A stretch of DNA of 64,000 nt, taken from Microdochium bolleyi. Its lineage: Eukaryota > Ascomycota > Sordariomycetes > Xylariales > Microdochiaceae. The stretch is from assembly GCA_001566295.1 (NCBI GenBank), contig KQ964256.1:186001-250000 (forward strand), in the 5' to 3' direction. The position numbers and the translations under genes were made by a program. Shown piece after piece: positions 21,932-33,748 of the stretch. The notes under the pieces were generated by a model. That model was not told where the DNA came from. It saw nothing but the letters and a program-made list of their open reading frames with translations, and searched no databases. The number at the start of each line of letters is the position of its first letter. Positions within the stretch are counted from its first letter, which is position 1.

Positions 21932-23868
21932 ATGGACCCAATCAGCGCGGCGGGCATCGGTCTCGGTGCTACGTCCCTCGCCCTTCAAGTCTTTTCGGGC
22001 TGTATCAAAGGTTAGTTATCCCATGATTTCGCCCCCTCTGATGTGTCTGGTATCCTAGGCTCACACTCATGCATTCGCCAGGTTACCAGATGTTTATCGA
22101 CATGTCTCAGCTGCCTCAAGAGTACGAACACCTCCGCACACGTCTCCGCATCGAACAGTCGCGTTGCCTGCTCTGGGGCGAGCAAGTCGGGCTCGCAGAG
22201 GAACTCCTCGGCGAGACACACCAGCTGCTAAGGCTCAACCACAGTCTTGTGCTCGAGGTTTTGCAACACATCCAGGATGCATTTCGGCAGTGCATGCAGA
22301 CGAGTGCGAGGTTCGCAGACTTTGGAACTACAGCCGCAGGTGCCCTGACAGGCACGCAGAATGGCACTGCATCCCCACCCGCCGCCGTCACGGGGATAAG
22401 ACGGTCTCCGTTTCTCAAGAAGACTCTGGTATTCTGGGACAAGGGCGGCCGGCTTGCAGCGAGGCTAGAATGGGCTATGGTTAAAAAGGGTGGTTTCGAA
22501 GCGATGGTGACCCGGCTCGTGCAGTATAACGATCGGATTGAATCATTCCTGGACCGCGCAACCCTAGATGATCTGCGTCTCATGCAAGTGCAGCACAATC
22601 TGACTCTACTTCAGGTCATGGACAAGGTCGACAGAGTCCAGGATCTGATCCAAGCCATTCAAATACCTCACGACCTTGCGAATGGAGTACGTGTGTCTAA
22701 TGGCAACCGGAGCGACATGTTCAGCACACTTGCCATGAAAAGCCATTGGTCGAACCTGAAGGCAGGCGCGGATCCCGTTGTCTCCCTTGCAGAGTTCAAA
22801 ATACGCCAGATCCGACTTGAGATGGAGGGTCTGCCAAGCAATCAGCACGCTGTCAACCCCAAAGATCTCATTCTGGATGCTGCAACCTCGAGATTTTCTG
22901 GACGCGACTATGGCTTGTACCAGGGAACCAAAAGAGTGTGGCTAGAATGGCGGGAACAGGTCGAAGACGCGCTGTCAGAAGGCACCTACCGAGCCACCGT
23001 CGAGCAGAGAGTGCAGAAACTCGCCGCTGTCCTCGCAGACCCCGACAAGCCAGGAGCGTTCTGCTCGCCACGGTGTCTCGGCTACTACCAGCACGAGAAC
23101 AGGCAAGACCACAGCACGCCAGGCTACGCGCTCGTGTACGAAATGCCGTATGGGACGGCCAGCACCAGTCCATCCAGCGCCCAGCGGACATCGGAGCTCA
23201 TCTCTCTGCGCGACCTGCTGAGCTTCATGCGCGCCCCGCCTTCGCTCAACCGTCGTATCGAAATAGCCAAGCTCCTCGCCTCGTCTGTCCTGTATCTGCA
23301 TGTCGTAGACTGGATCCACAAGGATATCCGCAGCGACAACGTTCTTTTCCGCTCGCAAAGCGGCGGCGGCGGTGGCGCGGGCGGTCGCATGGATCGTCGG
23401 GTCAGCCTGGCCGAGCCGATCCTGTCCGGCTTCGACTTCTCGCGACCGGCACTACCCGACGAAGTCACTGTCTCGCATCAGTTCTCCGAGCAGCACGACC
23501 TGTATCGACACCCGGATCTACTGCAGATCAACCCGGGCCGCTCGAGGAAGACGCATGACATCTACAGCCTTGGCCTCGTCCTCGCGGAGATCGCGCTCTG
23601 GGAGCCCGTGGACATGATTGTGGGCATCGATGTGAGGAGACGGGACTTGAAGCTGGTGCGTGAGAGAATACTGGAGGCGCGTGTGCTCGATACTATTGCC
23701 GAGAGAGCGGGCTGGACCTACGCTGACGTGGTGAGAGATTGTGTGCTCGTGGGTGACAGGCTCGACCTCGAGGACGGGGACGATGAGGAGGACAAAGATA
23801 TCGGTGTCACACTGTCGAATGCTTTCCACAAGAGGGTGGTTCAGAGGCTTGAGTCCATCAAGACGTAG
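21932..23868 (+). CDS. HeLo-domain protein with C-terminal kinase-like domain
   Basis: Two exons (21932-22010 and 22082-23868; 71-nt intron, donor GTTAGT, acceptor GCCAG) give 621 residues. The N-terminus, MDPISAAGIGLGATSLALQV then GYQMFIDMSQLPQEYEHL and RIEQSRCLLWGEQVGL, is the HeLo (HET-s/LopB prion-inhibition) domain, about residues 1-220, a membrane-targeting helical bundle that kills cells in HET-S. The C-terminal half (about 300-600) is kinase-like: HKDIRSDN at 439-446 retains the catalytic Asp and Asn, but the DFG motif is DFS (478-480) and no clear Gly loop or AxK lysine was seen, so a pseudokinase is likely. The layout parallels MLKL (four-helix bundle plus pseudokinase), whose homology to HeLo has been proposed. 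No C-terminal amyloid motif was seen; the end is acidic. Confidence 0.85.
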
Positions 23869-23950
23869 ACCTGCTGATCGCCCACATGTACTTGTTCATG
23901 AACGGAATCGATTCAAAAATCGTTGGTCCTACTATTACATTCCCGCCGCA

Positions 23951-25575
23951 CTAGACCCCGTGATATGCCTTGGTCACCACACCCATGTCATCGCCTGGAC
24001 TCGCCTTTCGGTTCTCATTGTACCGCCTTTCTTGGCTGTCACCGCCATGATACGGGACACCAAAGGTGGCACCCGCGTGTGTGATCGAGTTCGACCTCCC
24101 CTCCCCACTGGGCGTCAATGTATCCGCCGAGCTCTTGTTGCTGACCGCCGGGCCCCTTGCCTCCTCGGTGACAACGACAATGTCCTTCTTCTGGTAGATA
24201 TGAAGTGGGATGTTGTTTGTGCCCGTGATGCCCTCTTGGCTCTCCGATGGGCTGATGTCGTTGAGGTCGTGCACCGTGCCCTTCTTGTTGGGCACCCTCT
24301 CGTCGCGGTGGCGGCTGCTCAGGTTCCCGTAGGCCGAGCGGAACCGGTTCGTGCCGCCCATGGCTCCGGTGCCGCCGCCCGTGTGCGGGCCGCTCGACTT
24401 GCCGTATATGCCGTTGAAGGAGCCGATACGGAAGCAGCGCTGCAGCAGCGTCCATGTCATTGGCAGGTTGGCAGTGATGATGGCCGTCGACACCTCGCGG
24501 ATGTACCAGTAGATCCAGTCGCCGCCATAGGGCTGGCCGAGGGAGTAGTACTTGCTAAGAGCGGCAGCGAGGATCTATCGGGGATAGTGTCAGTTCTTTC
24601 TTTCTCCTTTCTTTCGAGATCCGCGAAGGGTTGAGGCGCAAGGCGTTGACTTACCGTGAAGGCTCCGAGGGCAAATAGTCCACACAGGACCAGCTTGCGT
24701 TTGAGGGCGAGCTGGGATTGCAGAAAGAGCGGCAAGGGGAAGACAAAGATCATCAGGTCGGTAGTGATGTTGAAAACGGCGTTGGTGATCATGTGGTTGG
24801 TCTCAGCGGAGCAGTTGACTGGAGGGGAGAGCTTGTCAGAAAAGTGCATAACCAGACATCGTGCTGTCAATGCCGGGGGCTTGGCGATAATACTCACGAT
24901 CATCAGGCGGCACCTGCCAGTAGTTGTGGAATGGGCGACACCAAGCGCCGAGGAAGAGGATCTGCATTACGACGAATGTGGCGACGCAGTACCCCGTCAA
25001 GGCCTTGACCATCCAACCTTGCTTCAAGCTTATGCTGTTGTTGTCCGACTGGGTTAGCCGTGGCACAAGACCAAGGATCAACGATGTGGTCGACGTACGT
25101 GAGTCTGGTGTACATGAGCAGGAAGCACCCTTTGATGGCCCAAACAGTGAACATCTGAGTCTCCTCGACGACTAGGACCAGCTTCGAGCCGTATTCGCGG
25201 ATTTTGATGGATTCGGGCGTAAGAACAATCCCATCGGCAGGGTTGATGAGGTTCGTCGGGGTGTAGGACAGGATGTGGATGACAATGAGCATGCCCGTAA
25301 AGCACAGCTGTGTGCAAGAACAACCTCAGTCAGCTTTGTATTCATAGGGTGAGGAGGCAAGCATGCGTACCATTGCGAACACCATGAGGTAGTCGTCCGA
25401 CAACATGCGCTTGAACGAGCCGTACAGCAGCCGCCGAGAAACCCTAGATCCGTCGACCGTTAGCTCGTGTGCTTTCCAGGTGAGATGCATATGTTGTGTT
25501 GACGTACAATCGTGCCACAACCACGATCACGGTCAAGGCGTACCACGCCCACATCTCCGTGAGGAGGGCAGACAT
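23951..25575 (-). CDS. Fungal rhodopsin-like 7TM protein (PTH11-related)
   Basis: Six exons (25575-25508, 25443-25371, 25307-25099, 25034-24898, 24818-24655, 24574-23951) give 424 residues. All junctions are GT-AG and in phase, with a branch CTAAC 15 nt before the exon 4 acceptor. Seven hydrophobic segments are followed by a polar Ser/Gly-rich cytosolic tail. Recognisable pieces are DDYLMVFAM, WAIKGCFLLMYTRLT, GAWCRPFHNYWQVPPD, NAVFNITTDLMIFVFPLPL and YIREVSTAIITANLP, the pattern of the fungal integral-membrane/rhodopsin domain related to PTH11 receptors. No CFEM domain is present. The likely role is surface sensing; the ligand is unknown. It is convergent with the HeLo-kinase gene, 82 bp apart. 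Confidence 0.88.
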
Positions 25576-28340
25576 GATGACAGATTGGTTGCTGTCGTCG
25601 CTCGTTTTGCGAGGATGGCAAAGGGGAGTCAAGGTGTGCAAGTGAAGTGGCACGTCATGGTACAACAAATAGAACAAATCCCAAAAGAACGACCCGGGGC
25701 CCGGATCGGCAAAGTCGTGCGGATGGTCGTCTTCAAGTACGAGGGTCAGCCAACATGCAGGCCGCCAATGTCGACAGGCAAGCCGCCCCGGCATCGGTCC
25801 CTAGGCACCCGGCCCATGGGCTCATTCTTTCCTCAGCTAGGCTAACCAACAACGCCAAATTCTCCACGATTGATAACCGCCTTCTCCACTTCGAACGGAT
25901 CATTCCTTCGCTTCTCACAGGCACGCCGTACCTCTTCGCTTCTTGGAGCTTAGGGGCCCTATGAGGTCCACTATAGGCGTGTAGCTGAAAGCAATACCGG
26001 CCCACAACACCCACTTGGTTGACTGGCGACTCGGCCGTCCTCGGCCTGTTCCCTCGCTGTCTTCTCTCCAGCCCTGTGGCTGGCACCCACTTGAAGACCG
26101 AACCAGTCTCTCGGGTGGAGCCGAGACCACCCCCCGACACGCAAGCGAAGCAGCACATCATTGTCAGATGCAGCTAGCGAGTCAGCCGATCATCAGGGGC
26201 AGTTGACAGGAATGCAGCAGAGAAAAACTCAAAACAGACTTGGCCGTTTGGAAACCCCTGAATGTCGTCGGTAGCCGAGCCACCGAAGGACACACCGAAG
26301 CCCTGCGCGGCTAGCCAGTGGTTGCGCCGCCGAGCTGTGCCAACTCGCCGAGCGGGCTTATCAGAAGCTTGTCGCGAGTGGCAGCGAGTCCGGCCGGCAG
26401 GCTTCGGAGCCCCTGAGTTTTCCAAAGCCACAGTGCTGCACAGGCCTCGCCCCCCGTGGCAGTTGCTCCGGCCAGCTCTAGCGCGCAGCGCTCTTATCTT
26501 TCGGCGCCGGCCACCACTCATTCCACTCGACGGCCAAATGGCTGCGACGCCACGGCCACACGCAATGGTACCGCGTGGGGGAGTAGCGACCAGGATCAGG
26601 GCCTGCTTCCAGACATCCCCGACATTCGTATCCTTGGCCTCGCGTGGTCGTCGAGGGTGTTCCAGAATCTTGCGGGCGGATTGGCTACCAGTTCAGATAA
26701 TGCTCCGCACCAACCCATGTCTGCAAACCTGTGGCTTCGGAAGGGGTTCCCCTTCAAGGCTCTCGTTCCGCCACGGCAATGCTACGCCATACACACAATC
26801 ACACCATGAATCTTGGATATTGGCGATATTGATGTTGGTCGGCAGGGTTATGCCCGCTGGTGTCGCGGTCTAAGGAAAGAGAGAGAGTCACAGTAGGGGC
26901 ACATCTGGAACACGCTGCAGTATCAGCACCGTAGGATCGGGGTGTTCTCCGTTTCTGGGGTTCCCCGCAGCCAGAAACTTGCCACGGGGGCGCCATAGCT
27001 CAGCCGTGGACAGAGGTCTAGATCCCCGAGGCCGCGTCCCTAGGGGGGTTGTGCGGCGTCTTCAATGTTCCTCGCTATCGGGTGGCGTTGTCGCTTGTTT
27101 GCCAATCTCACATGGTCCCAGGTCATCGCTGCACTACAGAACACTCAGAATCAGTAGTATTCATTATTACCCCAATCCTGCTCCTGCCTCCCAGTTGCAG
27201 ATTGGTAGTCCCAATAGTTCGGAAGTCCCGGGCTCTGCCTGGTTGCGCTGCGAGTCACCACGTGCTTCTCACATTGGCCTCGGCTCAGTCGGACAGCCGA
27301 GCAACCGTGATGTCCTGTATCCCACTATATAATAGTTCATGCTAGCAAGTAAGGTTCTGTCGCGACAAAGTTATCGTGACGATCTTCATGTCGACTCTGA
27401 GTTTGGCGGGTCCTCCAGGTCCAGCAGGGTCCGGGGTCTCAATACCGCATGAGCTCCGCATCATGTGACCGCGAGCTCGCTTGAGGGAACGCCAGTCGTG
27501 TATGCTTGGGAATGTGTGTCTAGGGTCGTCGACTGTTGGCGAGTTCTCTGGCTCGCAGTCATAACAGGCGGGTAGTATCATGTGTCGAACCCCAGATGTC
27601 GGCTATTCCGGGACTAAGACTTCTGGGTCAGGGGTACACTTCACACCCCGGTAGTCTGGATTATTCGACACGGGGTACCCTTTCGTCACCGGCCGAGTGG
27701 CTTTATTACTCATCTTGTGCTTACTGAATAATATATGGCAATTGTCGATTTGCCGCAGTTTGTCATGATATGTGCCGGCTATCATGTCTATCGAGTGCCC
27801 CAACCAAGAATTCCGAATCACACGCGTCGATTTGGCGATGCATTGATCTAGGCTGCGGCTTAGAGATCATTTTAGGCTCAGGAATCCAGGGGTACAGACT
27901 TGCATTCACTCAACAGATGAGACCGCCAGGTCAGGCTGAGCAGCTAGGAAGAGGTCGCGAAGCGGAGACGAGCGTGCCATTCGACCACACCTAGCCTCTA
28001 AGAGCAGACGGACAAGCATCAGTCATAGGAAATCTGGATCAGCACTTGTCAGCGGGACAAACTTGATTGTGGTATCTTGGAATCGTCGTAAGGTCTTTTG
28101 TACATTTGGCCACCACTGTGGATAGGGAGAGACGTCACCCATCCTTAGTTGGGTGCTTCACTTCAGTGGTTTCTCCGAACGCATGTCGCTATGGACAACC
28201 GAAGTATGGGTACAACCTGACAGTCTCCCATGCTATATAGCAAGGCTCAATGGCCCCTGCAGGGTATAAGGGACCCTGTACCATGCACATGAACTTTACA
28301 TTGCAGCCGCCTCCTCCTGCTTTTCCACCTATATCGCCGC
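25576..28340. other. Long intergenic tract, no gene recognised
   Basis: 2.8 kb between the start of the 7TM gene and the end of the P450 gene. A 203-codon frame on the plus strand (26262-26873) is Arg/Pro-rich, lacks domains and is interrupted in every alternative reading. I take it as chance coding potential in GC-rich DNA. No transposon ends or large internal repeats were seen. Confidence 0.5.
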
Positions 28341-30062
28341 TCAGAGGCCGCTAGTATTCTCCTCAGACCTCGCGATCCACGCCCTCAGCTTCTTCTCGTC
28401 GCGCGGCACGAGCCCGACCTTGAACGGCTTCGGATCCAGCGTGAGGCTCGTGGCGACCTTGTTGCACTCGATGGCGTCGATGATGGGGCGGTCCGCGAGG
28501 TCGCGGGCCGGCTCGATCCGGAACGCGCTGATGAGCCGGATGAAGGCCGTGTACAGCTCGCGGTTGGCCAGGTGCGTGCCGGCGCACATGCGCGAGCCGG
28601 CGCCGTACGAGTAGTGCGGCGTGCCGCCGCCCTGGCTGCCGACACCCTCCGAGGTCGACGTGTCGGCCAGGAAGCGCTCGGGCTGGAACTCGTAGGGGGA
28701 CTTGAAGCGCGATGGGTCGTAGTCTGCTGCGTAGGCATTCTGAGTGGAGAGGTTGGTTAGATACGCATTTTGTCAAGGCTGGTTTCAGCAGGGTCCACAG
28801 GATTGCTCACCATGAAAAACGTGGTGTCAGCGGGGAAGGTAATTCCTTCCCACGTGATCTCCCGGATGCTCTTCCTCGGCAGGCAGATGGGAATGACAGT
28901 CCAGAAGCGGAGAATCTCCTTCACGAGGGCCGTGATGTACGGCACCTTCTCCTCGTCCAGACACCTCTCCCAGGCATCGCCGTCCGGATAAACCTCCATG
29001 ATCTCCCGAAGCGCCTTGTCCTGGATCTCCTGCCCGTGCGGCGTTGAGAGGTATCCCATGCCCATGACGATGTTGCCGGGCACGGTGTCGAGACCAGCGG
29101 ACACCATGGTCAGGCAGATCGACTTGAGCTCCGCCTCGTTTAGCTTGGCGTCGGGGTCCTTCAGGATGTTGCCCGTGATGCACGGCTTGTCGGTGCCCGC
29201 TGCGATGCGCTGCTTCAGGTCCTGCAGCATATCACCCAGGTACTTGTCCCTGCGGGCGCGGAACTCCTTGGCCGCCGGGTTCTGCGCGCCCCAGACCCGC
29301 AGGAGGGGCACGTAGTCCTGCCAGTTGTTGCTCGTGGAGCGGAAGTGCGAGATCTCGCGCTCGACGTGCGTGATCTCGTGCAGCAGGGCACTGTTGACGC
29401 TGCCGTCGATGCGGAAGCCGTAGTTAAGCGTCAGCGAGGTGTTGAGGGCGAACCGCGCAAAGTAAGGGCCCGGGTCGAGCTCGACCGTGCCGCCCTCGCA
29501 GTTCTCGAGCAGCTCGCGGATCGACGCGGTGGCCTCGAGGTCCAGGATGGGCATGTAGGACTGCACGGCGGGCCGGTTCAGGGCCGTCCCCGCGGCCTTG
29601 CGGCGCCGCTTGCATGACTCGTCCCAGGGCGAGGTGCCGATCGTGAAGCCCTGCGAGGTCGAGACGACCGAGTGGAAGGTGTGGTATGTCGGGCGGGAGA
29701 TGAGGGCGGACTGGTTCGTGATCCAAAAGTGCCGGACCGTGTCATATGAGTTGACAAAAACGACTCGCTGAGATTCATACACGTCAGCTTGGTCGTTGTC
29801 CGTGCGGGAGGCTTGTCTGCCTATAGACAAGGGAAGAACACACCTTGCTGCCTAGGCGCGTCTGGAACACAGGCCCGTACTTCTCGGCGAGCTTTTGGGT
29901 CACTCGGGCATGGTCTGTACCCAGCTGGAAGAGGTTACCGAAGATGGGCACGCCGGGGATCTCGGGCAGACCCTTGATCTTGGGCGCGTCGGTGGCAGAC
30001 ACGAGCTTCAGCGCGGCCCAGATGACAACGCCGACCGCGGGTACGAGAACGAGATACGTCAT
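28341..30062 (-). CDS. Cytochrome P450, CYP504 (phenylacetate hydroxylase)-like
   Basis: Three exons (30062-29844, 29767-28811, 28739-28341) give 524 residues. An N-terminal membrane anchor (MTYLVLVPAVGVVIWAAL) is followed by the proline-rich hinge LPEIPGVPIFGN, an I-helix SAGLDTVPGN, the KEILR (ExxR) motif and the haem loop YSYGAGSRMCAG with Cys444. GSRMCAGTHLANRELYTAF, together with NKVATSLTLDPKPFKV near the C-terminus, is typical of the CYP504 family, which hydroxylates phenylacetate or 3-hydroxyphenylacetate on the way to homogentisate. Substrate assignment is from memory of family motifs. The start at 30062 lies downstream of a TATA box; a longer reading from 30152 would begin upstream of it. 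No homogentisate-pathway genes are adjacent. Confidence 0.88.
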
Positions 30063-30134
30063 GGTTGCGGATGCGGAGGTCTCTATGCTCTGGTGTCTCG
30101 AGAAGACATCATCGTCGTTGCTGCCCGCGGGCGC

Positions 30135-30141
30135 CTTTATA
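30135..30141 (-). promoter_or_regulatory. TATA box of the P450 gene
   Basis: TATAAAG on the minus strand, 73 nt upstream of the ATG at 30062. Its position supports that start codon over the upstream in-frame ATG. Confidence 0.55.
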
Positions 30142-31044
30142 GGCTCTATCAAGCGAGGGACGGAACATGACCATGGTCAACCCCGCACTGGATCGGCCAT
30201 TTCTTCCCCGCAATCGTGAGTCGGTTGTCCGTCGGGGAAGGTCCAACAGTAAAAGCTGACCCCTCATAGGCCCTGAGCAGCTTCGCGTCGAAGACACAGG
30301 GCGAAGTGCCGACGGCTGCGGCTCCTCCACAGCCAATCCGGGGAAATGGACGGAGCTTATATGGAGATCTACCCCGCGCTGTCTCGGAACAAGCCTCCAG
30401 CATGGGGCCTCTCGGAACCAGCGGCCGTCGTCCGATTGGTGGCGGCGGAATCCATGGAAGCAACTCCGAGCCAGGACAGGACAGAGCCTCAAGCAGCCGA
30501 GCATGATGCTGGTGGCACAAGCCTTTGTTCTACCCAGCAGGCAGATATTGCACGCTGTGATGAAGATCTAACGGGCCCACCGCGGCGAGACCGTGGCTGG
30601 AGGACTAGCCCTCATTGCAAGTATTCATATGACAACGGTTTGAGGGTTTCCCAACATCATCTTCTCAGCCTAAAGGGACGAATGGGAAACAGTGGACGAT
30701 ATGGAGCGGGACTTCTCTCCAGACTTGTGCGCAGACATACTGCGGCTGTCTTGGGGGCTGTCATGCACCCCTCACTATTGTCCCTGCCAAGCTCCTCCGT
30801 CACTGCGAACCTGATATCGCTCCCTGAAGATACGCATTACACCTGAAGATATGCATTACACCGCGAGGACGATGGGTGCATCATCGACCCAAAGACAGCA
30901 CTTAGGCGGCACCCAGGTCACGAGTATCAGCCAAGGGCATGCGGGCCTCAAGCATCTACGGGAATTCAGACTCCATTTCATTCGCTAGCATGCATTCATT
31001 GCTCCGTGCTTTAGGAGACTCGGATTCGTCATTTGCGGCGAAGT
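30142..31044. other. Intergenic, divergent promoter region
   Basis: No gene recognised. Contains a 19-bp tandem duplication at 30823-30860 and otherwise unremarkable sequence between the P450 gene and the hypothetical gene at 31045. Confidence 0.5.
30823..30860 (+). repeat. Two-copy 19-bp tandem duplication
   Basis: CCTGAAGATACGCATTACA (30823-30841) is followed directly by the same unit with one C-to-T change (30842-30860). Confidence 0.9.
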
Positions 31045-32006
31045 ATGGCCCCAGACGTTTCGCATCACCGATCAGCGTGGACTGCGGTAGTTAGGTACCG
31101 CCCGGACCTCTATAGAGGTCTCCCACCTTCGCGGCACGGGTCAATCTATGGCCTTCTTGCGCCTGACTCGCGCTATCTACACAGCCAGAAGGACTGGATG
31201 GGCGAGTCATACGACATCGCGACCGAGAGTTTCCGCGGCGACATCTGGAACTGGCTCGGGATCCTGAGCGCCGACGACGATCTCCTGCGGTCAGAAGCGT
31301 TGTCGAACAATAGAGCCTTCCTGCAGATCCTGAGACGGGGTTGGGACCTGCTTCTCCAATGGGCCGCCCCTTCCCAGTGCAGTTCCCCTTCTGAAGCTCT
31401 GCAACGCATGGTCGCTGCAGCATCCGGAGTGCTTCATTCAGCGATCAGGAATGTCGAGACGTGGCTAGCAGACATCCCAGCCAATACTCTTGACGCGAGT
31501 CTCGCTTTCCCTCTTCAACATCCTCAAATCGTACAACAGCGATCTGCGTACTGCCAACGCCTCGCGTTGGGCAAGGATCCTCCTTGGCTCGATGGCGATG
31601 TCTGCCTTAATATCGATGTGTTTCTCAATATCACGCTAGCCTCGGTGTCCTCTCTCGGTTGCATACTTGGTCTTGTTCTCTTCGTAGTCTATGGTGAGTT
31701 TTGCACATGCTATCCTTTCCACTTTCATTGCCGGCAATATTCCCATAACTGAAGTGATATACTGACAAGTATTCTCAAGCTTTTGCAAACATTGAGTGCT
31801 CAGTTCTCTGGTCCGATCCTCGCACAGAGTCTACTCTTCGTTGCCCTCCATCCTGCGACCCAGCTCACGTGGCTGCTGTACTTGCTGAGTCTACATTGCT
31901 ATCCCGTCCAGCATCACCTGATTTCACGGCCTGGCATCCAAACTCGAGTCATGTCCTCCTAGACGTCGATCGAGGGTCTTCAAGCGAATACTCCATCGAA
32001 TTTTGA
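31045..32006 (+). CDS. Hypothetical single-pass membrane protein
   Basis: I do not recognise the family. Exon 1 (31045-31693) stays open for 216 codons. A donor GTGAGT at 31694, a branch TACTGAC and an AAG acceptor at 31779 join it in frame to a second exon (31780-32006) ending at TGA, giving about 291 residues. That the downstream frame stays open for 75 codons in the phase fixed by the splice is the main support. Features: an acidic/aromatic region (DWMGESYDIATESFRGDIWNW cut at 20: DWMGESYDIATESFRGDIWN), a helical region, one strong membrane segment near FLNITLASVSSLGCILGLVL and a polar tail with several cysteines. The first 40 residues are doubtful and the real start may lie in an upstream exon. 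It may be a remnant of a larger membrane protein. Confidence 0.45.
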
Positions 32007-33463
32007 TCATTCTAGAGGATATCTTGGGTTTAATGCCTTGCTATTGACAATCGAGAAAGCCTGTTGTTTGGGCTTGAAACAAAGCCCTTCGACAGGTCCA
32101 TCCCGTGATTCCGGAGACGGCATCACGGTGGGTTCCTGCTGGGGAAGGGATAGTTGTGTGGACCAGTCTAGTATTCCGCAGGTGACGGGAACGGGGGAAG
32201 AGACTTAAGCGGTCAGTAGCATTGGAATACATGCTACGTGGCAGTGGTAACTATGGTGGCCAGATGGATGAGCATTGGGAACATTGCTCAGTAAGTCCTG
32301 GTCGACCGCAGGACGACAGGTCGCGATGAGGGCCTGTAACCATGCGCTCACGGTTAGATAGGGAAGAAGATCGCCTGCCAGTAGAAGGGGAGCACGGGCG
32401 AGGTTCTTTGCCTCAGTATGTCTTTCCTCCGCAGTTGGTACAATTACCTACATTCATCTTTGAAATCAAGGCAGGCTCTCTCTTTACCCGTCTCCCCACG
32501 GTCTCTTGTGATTTGAACAAGCTTTCTCTCAGCGATGTACTCCGGGGTTTATGTGTCCCTCTCTGATCGTGACTTATTTTGCCACCCGATGGCCTGGTAC
32601 TAAGAAGGGTCTGATCCTGATAGGAGGTCAGAGGTCGAGGAGTGCACCTATGCGGAGGTCACATGCTTAGTATTTATGACATGCTCATCACATCTATAGA
32701 CGTCGTCCGGTGTAAAAGTCCACTACTACATGAGCCGTGTGAGTTATACTTGGTTGACCATCGGCATATGGCTTAGCGAATCTAGCGTACCTCTGGACCT
32801 CTGAACCTTCCATTCTTTGAACCTCTAGACCTCTGAATCTCAGGATCTCCGGACCTCCAGACCTTTCTCTGCACCTCTGCACCTCTGCACGAACAGAAGT
32901 TTGCCGGACGATCTAGCTCAAGACTGAATGGGGTTCTTTCTTTCTAGCTTAGAGGGGATTACGCAGACATGGAGGTACGGCCAGCCTATTTAAACTTGTG
33001 CTGCCAACATTGGTTTCGACGATGCGAGACAGCAAGCCAGGGGAAGTCATGCCTCTTTGCCGCAAGTATGCGTTAGTTCCGGGACAAAGTTCTAGGTATC
33101 ACAGTCCCCCCCAGGTCGTCTATGCCAACGTCGAACTTCGTAGTTTCCTGACATACCTGATCTCGGTTCTAGAGCAAACGGCTTGCTGATTCACAATAAT
33201 GGGATCCATGAGCAAGTGTAGTATGCCCGCTCCCCTGGCCAAGCGAATGGTACCCATGATACACTGCAGAGCCCGGAGTCTTGACCAGCACGTTTGATTC
33301 CACAACATCTTGATCCCCTGGCCTCTGAGCCATTAGACATCGGCTAACAATAGCTCCTGTTCACAGTGATTCAGCGGTACCAGACGCCTCGAAATGAAAA
33401 TAACCCAGGGAACATTGCATATTCCGGTTGTCCCGACGAGATGCGAACCTATGTAACCGTACA
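32007..33463. other. Intergenic with minisatellite, no gene recognised
   Basis: Gene-poor 1.45 kb. It holds the CCTCTGG-type degenerate repeat listed separately. Short frames on both strands have no family features. Confidence 0.5.
32789..32890. repeat. Degenerate CCTCTGG/CCTCTGA minisatellite, site 1
   Basis: About a dozen 7-9 nt units based on ACCTCTGG, ACCTCTGA, ACCTCTAG, ACCTCCAG and ACCTCTGC in tandem. The same unit appears, sometimes inverted, near 36916, 46751 and 49693, so this is a dispersed family. Confidence 0.8.
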
Positions 33464-33748
33464 CTATCCACACCTTGTATTTATCAACTTAAATGCCCAG
33501 TACTTGTCCCGTCGATCTTCTGTAAAACCTGCGTCGAAGAGCCAGTCTACAGTCCTGTCCGCGTCCATTGCCTGATAAGCGTTATCTTCTTTCAATCTCT
33601 CTGCTAGTTGCTGGACGTTTGCGAAAGTTTTGTCCTTCGCGGGTTTGAGGGTCTCGACAAAATTTGCACCAGGCGATAGTCCCATACGGCGTTCGAGTAT
33701 AAGCCTCCTCAATGATCCTAGCCGACCAGGAGTCATTCCATGAGCCAT
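33464..33748 (-). CDS. Hypothetical small helical protein or 3' relic of the NLR
   Basis: A 94-codon frame with a genuine ATG at 33748. Its composition (NFVETLKPAKDKTFANVQQL, then a region rich in Ala, Asp, Glu and Trp) looks like real coding sequence, but I do not recognise a family. It lies 219 bp downstream of the NLR reading frame on the same strand and may be a separate small gene or a decayed distal exon. No splice pair linking the two was convincing. Confidence 0.35.
   Translation of the reverse strand: MAHGMTPGRLGSLRRLILERRMGLSPGANFVETLKPAKDKTFANVQQLAERLKEDNAYQAMDADRTVDWLFDAGFTEDRRDKYWAFKLINTRCG

Noticed and set aside
26262..26873. 203-codon frame in the 25.6-28.3 kb tract
   Set aside because: Arg/Pro-rich, no ATG with good context, no motif, and no conserved pattern recognised.
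26990..27040. tRNA-like CATAGCTCAG stretch
   Set aside because: Resembles a D-arm, but there is no T-arm or acceptor stem, so it is not a tRNA.
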